From Flemingiibacterium sp045586505 (lineage in GTDB: Bacteria; Bacillota; Clostridia; Oscillospirales; CAG-272), in assembly GCA_045586505.1 (NCBI GenBank), contig JAZNAL010000013.1, positions 50,208 to 114,207 of the forward strand: a stretch of DNA of 64,000 bases. Direction: 5' to 3'. A program made the translations under genes and the position numbers. Position 1 is the stretch's first letter. The number at the start of each line of letters is the position of its first letter. Below, one piece after another: positions 1-9,125 of this stretch. The notes under the pieces were generated by a model, which saw only the letters and a program-made list of their open reading frames with translations, was not told the origin of the DNA and did not search any database.

Positions 1-182
1 TCATCTCTGTGCATTCCCAAAATGCGGCAGGCAAACTCCATCATCGCATTTATATCAGTATAGCACAGTTTTTTGAAAAAAGCAAGAGGGTACGGGAAGT
101 TTTTTGAAATTTTTTGAAAATAACAAGAATTAAACATTTTTAATCGCTTTTTAACAGTCTTCGAATAGCATAAAAGAAAAAA

Positions 183-213
183 GACCATGTCCGCGTTTTT
201 TGCAGACATGGTC
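183..213 (-). terminator. Terminator of the HPr-like gene
   Basis: Nine-bp perfect stem (gaccatgtc / gacatggtc) around a 13-nt loop, followed on the minus strand by a run of T (ttttttctttt). It lies just beyond the stop of the minus-strand HPr-like gene, as expected for an intrinsic terminator. Confidence 0.85.
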
Positions 214-234
214 CTTATATCAATGCTTTAAGTG

Positions 235-462
235 TCAGATGATATAGGGGTTGATCTCTTCCATGAGCGCTTCAGCATTCTCGCTGTGAGCGGTGAGCTG
301 GATGGGCTTGAGAAGGTCAAGAGAGAAGATGCCCATGATGGACTTTGCGTCAACTATGTAACGTCCGGACATGAGGTCGATATCCATATCATACTTTGAT
401 ACGATATTTACAAAATTGCGTACATCCTCGATAGAGGAGAGCTTGATATCTACTGTTTTCAT
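235..462 (-). CDS. HPr-like regulatory protein lacking the phospho-histidine
   Basis: A 75-residue protein of HPr (PTS phosphocarrier) size and fold pattern. The region around the HPr regulatory serine is well kept (AKSIMGIFSL, Ser41), as is SKYDMDIDL before it. The catalytic His-Ala-Arg-Pro motif is absent: aligned by eye, His15 becomes Ser10 and Arg17 becomes Glu. It therefore should not carry phosphate from Enzyme I and is more likely a regulator, comparable to Bacillus Crh, which also lost His15. The start has a strong ribosome binding site (aaaggag). A promoter lies upstream and a terminator downstream, so it is monocistronic. Family assignment is firm; the regulatory role is inference. 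Confidence 0.8.
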   Translation of the reverse strand: MKTVDIKLSSIEDVRNFVNIVSKYDMDIDLMSGRYIVDAKSIMGIFSLDLLKPIQLTAHSENAEALMEEINPYII

Positions 463-495
463 GATAATTCAACTCCTTTTGTTATTTACATATAT

Positions 496-524
496 ATAAT
501 ATCCTAAATTCCGTATTTTGTCAA
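496..524 (-). promoter_or_regulatory. Sigma-A type promoter of the HPr-like gene
   Basis: On the minus strand TTGACA (519-524), exactly 17 nt, then TATTAT (496-501). It sits about 35 nt upstream of the HPr-like start codon. Confidence 0.75.
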
Positions 525-650
525 TAGCTATAACGTAAATTTTTTGCGAGAGCTTTCAAGCGTTATTAGCGATTCGACTTACACCGTATCGGAATGACGA
601 TTTCATATTAAAATGGTATAAATTATGTCAGAATATGTATCGCGCCTTGT

Positions 651-1913
651 CTATAGTGTGATTTTTCTTGCCTCTAAGTAAAAGCGCTTGTCATCCGCCT
701 CGCCCATGGAGAAGGTTTTGCGCGGCAGTGCACCGTCGCGTACCACGGTGGGGAATAGTTCGGATTTTTCCATACCCTTGAAGATAAAGCCGATGGCATT
801 TTTGGCAGACGCCAGCTTCTTGGTGGACTCAACTCCGTGAATGTAGTCGATGACCGCACCCTCGCAGGTCTTTATGTAACCATCAAGGAAGGTTTGCAGC
901 GTTCCCACGGGCAGGAGAGAAGTGGGATTATCCACGGTCATTTCTTTGCAGCCGCTGGCATCTATGATGCTGAAGGTCTGAGAGGGAATATCGCTTGCGG
1001 GAAGCGATTTTACATAGGCGGCGAGATCGTTTATCAGCTTTTCGGGATCGACACCGAAGATCACGCGGTAGATCGGCTCAAATTCAAGCGACTCATCGTG
1101 AATATTGACGATCTCGCACAGTGCGTATCTTGCGGGATGTACCGCGAGCTCCTCTTTGGTGAGCGTGGGCTTCAACTGTTCCCAGAATGCCTTTGCGGAG
1201 GCGAGGGAATGGTTGCCGTCGCCCATAGCGAACACCAGCGGCTTGTCGCAGCTCTGATCTGCGGCGGCGTTGTCATAGAGAGCATCAAGCGCGGCGGAGA
1301 TGCGAGCGATCTCATCAGCGGGAATGAACTTTCCGAGCGAGTGACCGCCGTTTGCCATAAGCGTGAAATCGTATGCGGTCTCATATGCGCCGGCTTTTTC
1401 GATGATCGGCTCGATTACTGTGCGCTTCGGGTCGTCGATGAGTATCATGATGTGCGGAAGCTCAACAGATGCCCCCTCGCGAATCTTTACGCGCGGCGGT
1501 ATGCGGTCGAGTACCGTGCCCTCGGTGGCGCGTACCAGCGATTTTGCACCCTTGGTGTAATCGTAGCACTCAAGATCAATGGCGCCCACCAGACCACGGC
1601 GGATCTTGCCGTTATTCTGGGTGCGCTCAAGGTAGATCATGGTATCCTTGTGCTCGCAGAGTATGCCGCCTGCGTACTTTTTCATGGTTTCGTTGATACC
1701 GGGGATGCGTTTGTCGGCTTCGGAAAGATAAATTTCGGGAAGTGTTATGCGAAGCGTCGACGGTGCCGTGCCGACGATACTCTCGATGTTGTTCCAATAC
1801 TCCGGCTCGGAGGTGTACTGGTCGCAGGCGATGCAGGACCAGCTTTTCATCGCCTCAGCGTTGTTTGCGAAGCTCGGCAGAAGTATATCAGCGGGATAAA
1901 AGCAGTGTTTCAT
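651..1913 (-). CDS. DUF1015 family protein
   Basis: A 420-residue cytoplasmic protein of the DUF1015 family. The family hallmark DGNHSLASAKAFW is present near residues 232-244, and the length fits the family. The biochemical function is not established; in some Firmicutes these genes sit near serine-metabolism genes, which is not the case here. The start has an aaggag ribosome binding site 8 nt upstream and a promoter behind it. A 360-codon open frame on the opposite strand (837-1919) is an antisense shadow. No transmembrane segment or signal peptide is visible. It stands alone on the minus strand, divergent from the HtrA gene. Confidence 0.85.
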   Translation of the reverse strand: MKHCFYPADILLPSFANNAEAMKSWSCIACDQYTSEPEYWNNIESIVGTAPSTLRITLPEIYLSEADKRIPGINETMKKYAGGILCEHKDTMIYLERTQNNGKIRRGLVGAIDLECYDYTKGAKSLVRATEGTVLDRIPPRVKIREGASVELPHIMILIDDPKRTVIEPIIEKAGAYETAYDFTLMANGGHSLGKFIPADEIARISAALDALYDNAAADQSCDKPLVFAMGDGNHSLASAKAFWEQLKPTLTKEELAVHPARYALCEIVNIHDESLEFEPIYRVIFGVDPEKLINDLAAYVKSLPASDIPSQTFSIIDASGCKEMTVDNPTSLLPVGTLQTFLDGYIKTCEGAVIDYIHGVESTKKLASAKNAIGFIFKGMEKSELFPTVVRDGALPRKTFSMGEADDKRFYLEARKITL

Positions 1914-1949
1914 GGGTGAGACTCCTTGTAAGGTTTTTTATATAGTAGT

Positions 1950-1978
1950 ATGATACCATATTTTGTTGTTTCTTGCAA
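1950..1978 (-). promoter_or_regulatory. Promoter of the DUF1015 gene
   Basis: Minus strand TTGCAA (1973-1978), 17 nt, TATCAT (1950-1955), about 40 nt upstream of the start codon. The same pair of hexamers occurs before the S-layer gene at 5020-5048. Confidence 0.65.
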
Positions 1979-2205
1979 GAGGTATTATAAAAATATTTCT
2001 ATCGGATATTTTATATTAAGGGGCTCATATAAAAATAAGATCAATCAGGCTATTACAAACAAGGTTGGTTTCCAAAAAACTTTATCTTTCAATAATTTTT
2101 CCGTACTTCATCATACAGCCGTCACATTCGGGCTTTATAATATGTGCGTACGATAGAGAAAAAGCCGCAAACGCGGTATAACCTATACAGGAGGAATATA
2201 TATTT

Positions 2206-3672
2206 ATGGATAACGAACGTAATTTTAACGAAATTGATAATAATGAACCAGCGCCCGCTGCGGAGGATACCACGTCTCCCGTCTCCCCGGAGCCTGTTCA
2301 GGAAGCGGCTGGTTCCGAGGCTGCCACTCCCGAAGTAATTGGGGCACCCGAACCCGCATCTTCCGAGCCTGTGCGTGATTTCAGCCGCTATCAGACGGCG
2401 GCGCCCACTTACACCACAACCACGTCCTATGAATCTCCTCGCGAGACAGTTTATGCGGGCGCTCCCAAAACCGAAAAGAAGCCTAAGGCAAGACTCGGAG
2501 TCGGAGCGACGGCGATCCTTATCGCGGCTTGTATGCTTCTGTCGGGAGGTGCGGCATTCGCTGGCACTTACATTGCAAACAGCATGACCCAATCTGCCGA
2601 GGCTCCCGCGGGCGGTGCGGGCAAGACAAACGCAGGTATCCCGTCCGTGGTGCTTCAGTCCTTTGCCAATCCCAACAAGACAGCGGGCGCCTATGAGCAG
2701 GTGGCGGCGGCTGTCGCACCTACGGTTGTTGAGATCACCACTGAGTCCATCGTTACGGACTCCGTGTTCTGGGGCGGCAACTATGTCACCTCCGGTGCGG
2801 GAAGCGGCGTCATCATCAGCGCCGACGGACTTATCATTACCAACAACCACGTAGTCAGCGGCGCCAATGCCATCACCGTTACCACTACTGACGGCACCGA
2901 ATATATCGCGAAGGTTATCGGTACCGATGCCGACTCGGATATTGCCGTTATCAAAGTGGAAGCAACAGATCTCCCCTTTGCTCTTATGGGTGACAGCGAT
3001 ACGCTTGTGGTCGGACAGGAGGTACTCGCGGTGGGTAACCCCCTCGGTGAGCTTGGCGGCACTGTGACAAACGGCATCGTCAGTGCACTTTCCCGCGATG
3101 TCAGGATTGACGGCACAGAGATGACCCTCATCCAGACTAACGCGGCGGTCAATCCCGGCAACTCCGGCGGCGGTCTTTTTAATCTCTACGGTGAGCTTGT
3201 CGGTATCGTAAACGCAAAATCCAGCACCACCTCCTCCGGCACATCCGTCGAGGGTATCGGATTCGCGATTCCCGCAAACACCGCCGTGAAGGTTACCGAG
3301 GAGCTTATCAATTATGGTTATGTGCGCGGTAAGGTAATGCTCGGCATCACCTACGTTGATGTTGATACCTCTTATGAGGCTATGTACTATCGTGTCAGCG
3401 CGCTGGGCGTATATATCGCTACCTCCGAGTACACCGACGAGCTGAAGCCCGGCGACCGCATCGTTGCTGTTGACGGCACAGAGGTCACATATGGAGCCGA
3501 AGTCAAGGCGGCGATCAAGGATCGCGCGGTAGGCGATGAGATCACCGTGACCGTTGTACGCGACGGCAAGTATGTAGACGTCAAGGTGGTGCTCCGCGAG
3601 TACGTTCCCTCCGAAGCACAGGCAACCGAGGAGCAGACCTCACGCTTTGAAAGTAACTTCGGTATCAAATAA
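2206..3672 (+). CDS. htrA: HtrA/DegP-type membrane-anchored serine protease
   Basis: A 488-residue HtrA-family protease for envelope protein quality control. Residues 1-95 are an acidic, Pro/Ala/Thr-rich cytoplasmic tail; 98-120 form one transmembrane segment, so the protease domain faces outside. The catalytic triad is intact: His215 (ITNNHVVSGA), Asp245 (DSDIAVIKV) and Ser320 (NPGNSGGGLFN). One PDZ domain follows (about residues 380-470, GDRIVAVDGTEV). This layout matches Bacillus HtrA/HtrB. The start is preceded by caggagg. It is transcribed with the flow of the D-Ala-D-Ala carboxypeptidase gene downstream but separated from it by about 150 bp of hairpins, so the two may be separate units. 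Confidence 0.93.
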   Translation: MDNERNFNEIDNNEPAPAAEDTTSPVSPEPVQEAAGSEAATPEVIGAPEPASSEPVRDFSRYQTAAPTYTTTTSYESPRETVYAGAPKTEKKPKARLGVGATAILIAACMLLSGGAAFAGTYIANSMTQSAEAPAGGAGKTNAGIPSVVLQSFANPNKTAGAYEQVAAAVAPTVVEITTESIVTDSVFWGGNYVTSGAGSGVIISADGLIITNNHVVSGANAITVTTTDGTEYIAKVIGTDADSDIAVIKVEATDLPFALMGDSDTLVVGQEVLAVGNPLGELGGTVTNGIVSALSRDVRIDGTEMTLIQTNAAVNPGNSGGGLFNLYGELVGIVNAKSSTTSSGTSVEGIGFAIPANTAVKVTEELINYGYVRGKVMLGITYVDVDTSYEAMYYRVSALGVYIATSEYTDELKPGDRIVAVDGTEVTYGAEVKAAIKDRAVGDEITVTVVRDGKYVDVKVVLREYVPSEAQATEEQTSRFESNFGIK

Positions 3673-3727
3673 TCCACTTATCTGAATATATTTCGCTTCA
3701 TATTCATATATATCCCACGAGGTGATA

Positions 3728-3813
3728 GCGTGAAAAACTTTTTCACGCAGGGGTTTGCTACGCAAAACCACCCACAATTACCCGAGAAAGGAAGCTTTCG
3801 CTAACGCGAAAGC
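3728..3813. repeat. Cluster of three hairpins between htrA and the carboxypeptidase gene
   Basis: Three consecutive hairpins: 3728-3737/3739-3748 (gcgtgaaaaa and its complement, almost no loop), 3751-3758/3762-3769 (gggtttgc/gcaaaacc, one G-U pair), and 3794-3801/3806-3813 (gctttcgc, loop taac, gcgaaagc). A similar hairpin array sits at 20379-20470, upstream of another gene, which suggests a small intergenic repeat family. Function unknown. Confidence 0.5.
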
Positions 3814-3826
3814 CACAGTGATTATT

Positions 3827-4969
3827 ATGAATATGAAGCGATTTCTTTCATTATTATTAGTAGTTATTCTTACACTTGCATTTGCACTTCCTGTCGCTGC
3901 CGGGGATTATAACGCGCGTTCCTACATACTTATGGAAGCTTCCACGGGTACGGTGCTTCTGGAGGAAAACGCCGATGAAGCGCTTCCGCCGGCTTCGGTT
4001 ACCAAGATTATGACGCTTCTTATTGTTATGGAAGCCGTCGATGACGGACGGCTTAAGTGGGACGATACCGTGCAGTGCTCCGAATATGCCGCATCTATGG
4101 GCGGGTCCCAGGTATATCTCGAGCCTGGCGAGGAGATGAGCGTATCAGAGATGGTAAAATGCGTAGTGATCTCCAGCGCCAATGACGCCGCAGTTGCGCT
4201 TGCGGAAAAGGTGGCGGGCAGTGAGGAGGCGTTCGTCGGGATGATGAATGAGCGCGCCGCCGAGCTAGGTATGACGAACACCGTGTTCAAAAACACCAAC
4301 GGACTTGACGATGACGTGGACGGACACGTCACCAGCGCTCGCGATATCGCGATCATGTCCCGCGAGCTTATCACAAAGCATCCGCAGATACTTGAATATT
4401 CCTCCATCTGGATGGACAGCATCCGAAACGGTGAGTTCGGGCTGACCAATACCAACCGTCTCGTGCGATTTTACCGCGGTGCCAACGGCTTAAAGACCGG
4501 TTCCACCTCAAAAGCAAAATTCTGTATCTCAGCCACCGCCCTGCGGGACGGCATGCAGCTTATCGCCGTAGTTATGGCATCACCCACCCGTGACGAGCGC
4601 AATGAAACTGCGAAAAAACTGCTGGACTACGGCTTTGCGGGGTGGGAGATCGCGAATATTACTCCCGATGCGCCCCTGGAATCGCTCAGAGTGGTCGGCG
4701 GAGTCACAGATTCGGTGGCGCTTGTATGCAGGGCGGACTCTGTACTGCTGAAAAAAGGTCAGACTGCGAAAATTACGCAGGAAATTTTTCTTCCGGAATA
4801 TATTTCAGCACCGGTAAAGGCGGGAGATGAGGTCGGACGCATAGATTTTTCTGTAGAAAATGAAGTTGTCGCCACAGTTCCGATCACAGCGGCGGAAAAT
4901 GCCGAAAAGATAGGCTACAGCGGGATTTTTTTGCGTTTGCTGAGTAAAATGCTGTTGGTCGAGCTTTAA
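3827..4969 (+). CDS. dacF: D-alanyl-D-alanine carboxypeptidase (DacF/PBP5 class)
   Basis: A penicillin-binding carboxypeptidase that trims the terminal D-Ala of peptidoglycan stem peptides. The chosen start gives a 380-residue precursor with a clear signal peptide (FLSLLLVVILTLAFALPVAA) and a mature protein starting near GDYNARSYILMEASTG. The serine-peptidase motifs are present: SVTK (Ser57, Lys60), SAN within VISSANDAAVAL, and KTG in LKTGSTSKA. A C-terminal beta-rich domain follows, ending in an amphipathic stretch (GIFLRLLSKMLLVEL) that may bind the membrane. Possible starts are ATG 3827 or 3833; upstream in-frame sequence from 3755 is hairpin leader, not protein. Spore-formers often have several such enzymes, and DacF versus DacA/B cannot be settled here. 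Confidence 0.9.
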   Translation: MNMKRFLSLLLVVILTLAFALPVAAGDYNARSYILMEASTGTVLLEENADEALPPASVTKIMTLLIVMEAVDDGRLKWDDTVQCSEYAASMGGSQVYLEPGEEMSVSEMVKCVVISSANDAAVALAEKVAGSEEAFVGMMNERAAELGMTNTVFKNTNGLDDDVDGHVTSARDIAIMSRELITKHPQILEYSSIWMDSIRNGEFGLTNTNRLVRFYRGANGLKTGSTSKAKFCISATALRDGMQLIAVVMASPTRDERNETAKKLLDYGFAGWEIANITPDAPLESLRVVGGVTDSVALVCRADSVLLKKGQTAKITQEIFLPEYISAPVKAGDEVGRIDFSVENEVVATVPITAAENAEKIGYSGIFLRLLSKMLLVEL

Positions 4970-5019
4970 TATTAAACCCCATTTAAAATTACAAATACCT
5001 TACAAGATAAGGAAACCTA

Positions 5020-5048
5020 TTGCAAAAAAAAAGGACTTGTAGTATCAT
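5020..5048 (+). promoter_or_regulatory. Promoter of the S-layer gene
   Basis: TTGCAA (5020-5025), 17 nt beginning with an A-run, TATCAT (5043-5048), followed by a leader of about 140 nt before the S-layer start codon. Confidence 0.65.
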
Positions 5049-5058
5049 ATGTACAGGG

Positions 5059-5157
5059 AAAATCTTCAATCATTGCAAAACCAGCGCCAAAAGGTGCAGG
5101 ACATTCATGTGAGACCGGATGTCGGTACCCAAGGCAGGGAATGCAAATGAAGATTTT
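5059..5157 (+). promoter_or_regulatory. Structured leader of the S-layer mRNA
   Basis: The leader is closed by a long-range 10-bp stem (aaaatcttca 5059-5068 with tgaagatttt 5148-5157). Inside are shorter helices such as gcgcc-aaaa-ggtgc and gacat/atgtc. The S-layer ribosome binding site follows the closing stem. I do not recognise a riboswitch class. A stabilising 5' leader is plausible for a very abundant mRNA; that role is inference. Confidence 0.45.
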
Positions 5158-5193
5158 ACCGCAAAAATTATTTTTAAAAGGAGAAACACCACA

Positions 5194-8100
5194 ATGAGAA
5201 ATCTCAAGAAGTTTCTTGCATTAGTGCTTGCTATGATCATGGTAGTAAGTGCTGCTGCAGTAGTTTCCGCTGATTTCACTGACGTTGCCGCTGATGACCG
5301 CTATGCAGCAGCTATCAACGACCTCGCTGTGAAGGGTATCGTTAAGGGTACCTCGGACACTACTTTTGGTCCTACTCAGAATGTTACCAGAGAGCAGATG
5401 GCTCTCTTCGTAGCAAGATCCATTACCGGTGAGCTCAACGACGAAGCTTGGGCTAACGGTATCATTCCTTTCGCTGATGTTACTCGTTACAAGGGCGCTA
5501 TTCAGTGCGCATACCTCAACGGTATCATCAACGGTACTCCCGCTGGCACCTTCGATCCCGAGGGTGGCATCACCTACGTTGCAGCTCTCAAGATGGCAGT
5601 TTGCGCACTTGGCTACGGCGAAGGTCTTGAGTGGCCTTGGGGCTACTACAACAAGGCAGTTGAACTCGGTCTCACCGCTAACATGGCAGTTGATACCCTC
5701 GAGGCTGAGCTCAACAGAGCTGAGACCGCTCAGGTTATCTACAACATGATCTATGCTGCTCGCAAGGACAGCGATAAGACTTTTGCAGCTGAGAAGTTCG
5801 ATATTGCACTCGAAGAGAACACCACTCTCTTTGCAATTACCGCTACTCCTAAGCAGTATGCTTACACCGAGTCCGGCGCAGGCGCATACAACTCTGCTGC
5901 TGATGTCGACGGCACCTTCGTTGGTCTCCAGACCATCGTAAACGGTGTTCCCAGCGGCAAGATGCTGTATGTAGCAGTTGAGTCCATTGGTCTTACCGAG
6001 GAAAACGTTGAAGATTACTTCAACTATGCTGTAGAGCTTATCAACTTTGACGCAGCTACCGGCGCATTTACCGGCTACGTTCTTGGCGAAGCTCCTAAGA
6101 CCATCACTCAGAAAGATGTAGGTTATGCTTCTAATTACTCCAAGATTAAGGTTGACGATGTAACCTACACCGGCGTTGATGAATTCACCGGCGCATCCCT
6201 CATCAACGAGATCGTAATCTACGACGGTACCGGCGTTGCTACCGCCGCTAAGATGCTCCTCACCAACAAAGATGGTCATATCATCGACGGTAAGGGTAAT
6301 CTTCTTGCAACCTTGGCTCACAACTCTTCTACCGGCGCTAAGTACTACTACGACGAGGAAGGCGGTAATAAGAAGGTAATCACCGAAGCTACTGCTCTTG
6401 CTAAGTACGGCGTATATATTGATGATGCTGAGGCATCTGAGTATATTGAGTACAACACCATCAACAGCGTTGGTGGCGGCGTTAAGTCTACTCTTTACAC
6501 AAAGGCATATGAGCTGAAGCTCTTCGATGACGACCACGATGATCTTTACGATCGTGCATACTACAGCCCCATCTACATGAGCGTTTACAACACCTACAAG
6601 GGTAATGTAGGCGGCAAGGAAAAGGTTGTCGACGGTATGCTTGCTAAAGTATTAGGTGATGATTACATCATGGAAGCTTCCACTGTTACCTACACCGATA
6701 CTGCTGCTCAGGAAGAAGGCGCTGTTGTAGTATTTACCTACAACAAGCAGCTTAAGACCGTTAATGTAATTGATGTTGTTGAAATGCAGACCGGTTTTAT
6801 CGATAAGATCGACGCTACCGAATACACTAAAACTTCCAACAATATCGGTAAGGGTGACCTTAATCTTACCATTGACGGCACAACCTACGCTATCGCATAC
6901 TACTATAATGGCAGCAGCTACACTACCGATGCTGCACTTGGCGCAGATCTCGTAGCTTTCAATGAATACAACACCAATCGTTCTGTTGAGGATGTAGCAA
7001 ACAAGCCTTTCATTAGCCTTATCCCCCAGAGAGGCCTGTTCATCGATGACCTTAAGGTTGATGAGTATGTTGGCTTCTACGCTTACAACGGCTATATCAT
7101 CTACGCTTCTGAGCTTGAAACTAAGGATCTCTATGACTTCGCAGTTGTAGAAGAATTCGAAGATTTCAATCTTGGCGAGATCTTCCTTGATATGTGGGTA
7201 GGCGCTGAGGTTCAGAAAGAGGCTCGTGTAACCTCTATCGACGGTAAGGATCTTGAGGATCTTTCTTCCTACAAGCTCTCTATGCTCATTTCTAAGGGTG
7301 AGTACTTCTATCCCGGCACTATCTACGCATTCAACAAGGTTGAGGACGCTTACAACCTTAAGGAAATCGTAGATGAGGATAACTATGAAGATTATGACCT
7401 CATCGATGCTAAGTATGCAGATGATGCATATACTGGCGACTCCGGTGTTCTCGCTTTCGAGGACGGTTCTACCAGAGGCGAAGACAGAGAACTCAGACTC
7501 CGCACATCCTCCAACACTGTATTCTACTTCATCAATGAAGCAGAGTGCAACAATCCTAAGGGCAAGTGCGATCCTACCAATGATAAGCATGATGTGAAGT
7601 GCGACAGCCTTGATCCTTACCTCACCGAAGTAAGAGTATTCGTTGGTCAGCCCGACGATGCTAAGATCTACTTCGATGAAAACTCCAAGATTTGGGTAGA
7701 CGCTCTTGGCCACGGTACAGGCAAGTCCTTCGGTAAGGCTTCCGTTGTATTCGTAATTGACGCTTACGACGAAGGCTTCTTCGGCAAGACCGATTCCGTA
7801 TATGCATTCTCCATTATCGCTAACAGCATGGATAGAGTTCTTGTTGACAATGCTGAAGACCTCGGTATGCCTGAGGGCTACACCGGTGTATACTACAAGT
7901 ACGCAAACGGTGCTGTAAACCTCGATACCGGTAAGAAGATGGACCTCTACTCCAAGGTTAAGCTCAGCTACAATAAGGTTTACAAGGTAAATGAAGATGG
8001 CGTAGTAGCTCTCTCTGACGATAACAACTTCAATCCCAACGACGCAACTTACGGACCTTACCTTGATGAAAATGGTTTAATCCCGGATGCTTCCGCTGAT

Positions 8101-8886
8101 AATAAGAATCACGACAAACTTGAGGTAAGATGGACCACCGCTGGTGCATTAGATAGATACGAACCCGAAGCATTCAAGAACTATATCAAGTACGGTATCT
8201 ATGATGTAAGCGGCGATACCAAGGAACAGATCGATGACGCTTGGGGCATATCTAACGGCGTAGTTAACTACTTTGACTACCTCTGGTATAAGGGCAGATA
8301 TAACGATCCTGACACTGTTGCTGAAGCAGTTGATGCATACGCTGAAGGTCTCGCAGATGTAGCTAACGCAGTTATTGGCGGAGCTACTTACGAAGACGCT
8401 TACAAGGAAGAGTTTGTTGTAGGTACTGCAACTCCTGTTATTGCTGGTGCAGGCGACAAGATGTGGGATGTTGTTGAAGACTTCCTCGCTCCTTTTGTTG
8501 ACGCTGGCGAAACCGTTACAGCTGCTGACGTTAAGGATGCATTCGCTCCTATCGATGACATTGATAACTACTATGAAATCGAAACCTATGAGCCTCCGTT
8601 CTTTGCAGAATATAATGATGACGGTAATGTAGTAATCGAAATGCTCGAAGACGTTGCTGGTTACACCGGTAAGTACTTTATCAGCGAGCAGGATGATGTA
8701 ACCGATATCTACGTTATCAACGTTGGCGATTATTCGATTTATGACGGTGAGGAAGCTTGCGCAATCCTCAACTCTGCAACTCAGTTTGGTTGGGTTGGTC
8801 AGGGTCATACCGAGAATCTCTTTGATGAGTACATCAAGGATGGTAGCATCGTATTCATCGTAAGCTACACCAACAAAAACAAATAA
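5194..8886 (+). CDS. Large S-layer protein with N-terminal SLH domains
   Basis: A 1,230-residue secreted surface protein. It starts with a signal peptide (FLALVLAMIMVVSAAAVVSA), then three SLH repeats: about residues 27-80 (FTDVAADDRYAAAINDLAVK), 90-140 (FADVTRYKGAIQCAYLNG, TFDPEGGITYVAALKM) and 145-190 (weaker, YYNKAVELGLTANM...NRAETAQVIYNMI). SLH domains attach proteins to pyruvylated cell-wall polymer. The remaining 1,000 residues are acidic and beta-rich with no catalytic motif I recognise. Codon use is strikingly restricted (ctc/ctt, ggt/ggc, gct, aag), unlike neighbours, a sign of very high expression. Together with its own promoter, leader and strong terminator it is likely the main S-layer subunit. 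The start at 5194 has ribosome binding site aaaaggag. Confidence 0.88.
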   Translation: MRNLKKFLALVLAMIMVVSAAAVVSADFTDVAADDRYAAAINDLAVKGIVKGTSDTTFGPTQNVTREQMALFVARSITGELNDEAWANGIIPFADVTRYKGAIQCAYLNGIINGTPAGTFDPEGGITYVAALKMAVCALGYGEGLEWPWGYYNKAVELGLTANMAVDTLEAELNRAETAQVIYNMIYAARKDSDKTFAAEKFDIALEENTTLFAITATPKQYAYTESGAGAYNSAADVDGTFVGLQTIVNGVPSGKMLYVAVESIGLTEENVEDYFNYAVELINFDAATGAFTGYVLGEAPKTITQKDVGYASNYSKIKVDDVTYTGVDEFTGASLINEIVIYDGTGVATAAKMLLTNKDGHIIDGKGNLLATLAHNSSTGAKYYYDEEGGNKKVITEATALAKYGVYIDDAEASEYIEYNTINSVGGGVKSTLYTKAYELKLFDDDHDDLYDRAYYSPIYMSVYNTYKGNVGGKEKVVDGMLAKVLGDDYIMEASTVTYTDTAAQEEGAVVVFTYNKQLKTVNVIDVVEMQTGFIDKIDATEYTKTSNNIGKGDLNLTIDGTTYAIAYYYNGSSYTTDAALGADLVAFNEYNTNRSVEDVANKPFISLIPQRGLFIDDLKVDEYVGFYAYNGYIIYASELETKDLYDFAVVEEFEDFNLGEIFLDMWVGAEVQKEARVTSIDGKDLEDLSSYKLSMLISKGEYFYPGTIYAFNKVEDAYNLKEIVDEDNYEDYDLIDAKYADDAYTGDSGVLAFEDGSTRGEDRELRLRTSSNTVFYFINEAECNNPKGKCDPTNDKHDVKCDSLDPYLTEVRVFVGQPDDAKIYFDENSKIWVDALGHGTGKSFGKASVVFVIDAYDEGFFGKTDSVYAFSIIANSMDRVLVDNAEDLGMPEGYTGVYYKYANGAVNLDTGKKMDLYSKVKLSYNKVYKVNEDGVVALSDDNNFNPNDATYGPYLDENGLIPDASADNKNHDKLEVRWTTAGALDRYEPEAFKNYIKYGIYDVSGDTKEQIDDAWGISNGVVNYFDYLWYKGRYNDPDTVAEAVDAYAEGLADVANAVIGGATYEDAYKEEFVVGTATPVIAGAGDKMWDVVEDFLAPFVDAGETVTAADVKDAFAPIDDIDNYYEIETYEPPFFAEYNDDGNVVIEMLEDVAGYTGKYFISEQDDVTDIYVINVGDYSIYDGEEACAILNSATQFGWVGQGHTENLFDEYIKDGSIVFIVSYTNKNK

Positions 8887-8920
8887 TCACTCTTACGACT
8901 GATTAGACGTTAGACACAAA

Positions 8921-8944
8921 CCGCTCCCCTCGGGGAGCGGTTTT
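8921..8944 (+). terminator. S-layer gene terminator
   Basis: Perfect 8-bp GC-rich stem (ccgctccc / gggagcgg) closed by the tetraloop ctcg, then tttt. It lies 35 bp after the S-layer stop codon. Confidence 0.9.
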
Positions 8945-8969
8945 GTCATACTTAAATAACCGAAAAAAA

Positions 8970-9002
8970 GAGCAGTCACAAGTTGAAAGCTTGTGACTGC
9001 TC
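8970..9002 (-). terminator. Terminator for the minus-strand dnaC/dnaD operon
   Basis: Thirteen-bp stem (gagcagtcacaag / cttgtgactgctc), followed on the minus strand by ctttttttcgg. It ends the transcription unit arriving from 11.8-9.1 kb. Confidence 0.8.
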
Positions 9003-9084
9003 CTAGCGCGTATATACCCAAACAAAGCGTTTTTTCGTTTGAAGCATAAGAAGGCTTCACATTGTCGGGGTGGGTTGTATCGTA

Positions 9085-9120
9085 CAGGGGTGCTGCACTT
9101 ATGAGCAGCACCCCTGTTTT
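9085..9120. terminator. Strong hairpin after the dnaC-like gene
   Basis: Twelve-bp perfect stem (caggggtgctgc / gcagcacccctg) with T-run on the plus-strand side (tttt 9117-9120). It lies 9 bp beyond the minus-strand stop codon, so it may act with the hairpin at 8970-9002 or block plus-strand read-through. Confidence 0.6.
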
Positions 9121-9125
9121 ACTAT

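Noticed and set aside
837..1919. 360-codon open frame on the plus strand opposite the DUF1015 gene
   Set aside because: Fully antisense to a recognised family gene with ribosome binding site and promoter; composition is that of a shadow frame.
5059..5157. Known riboswitch (c-di-GMP, c-di-AMP, THF) in the S-layer leader
   Set aside because: No conserved core of these classes could be matched by eye.
5221..8808. Several long minus-strand frames (5221-6537, 6652-7713, 8149-8808)
   Set aside because: Shadows of the S-layer gene, whose restricted codon use removes stop codons on the other strand.
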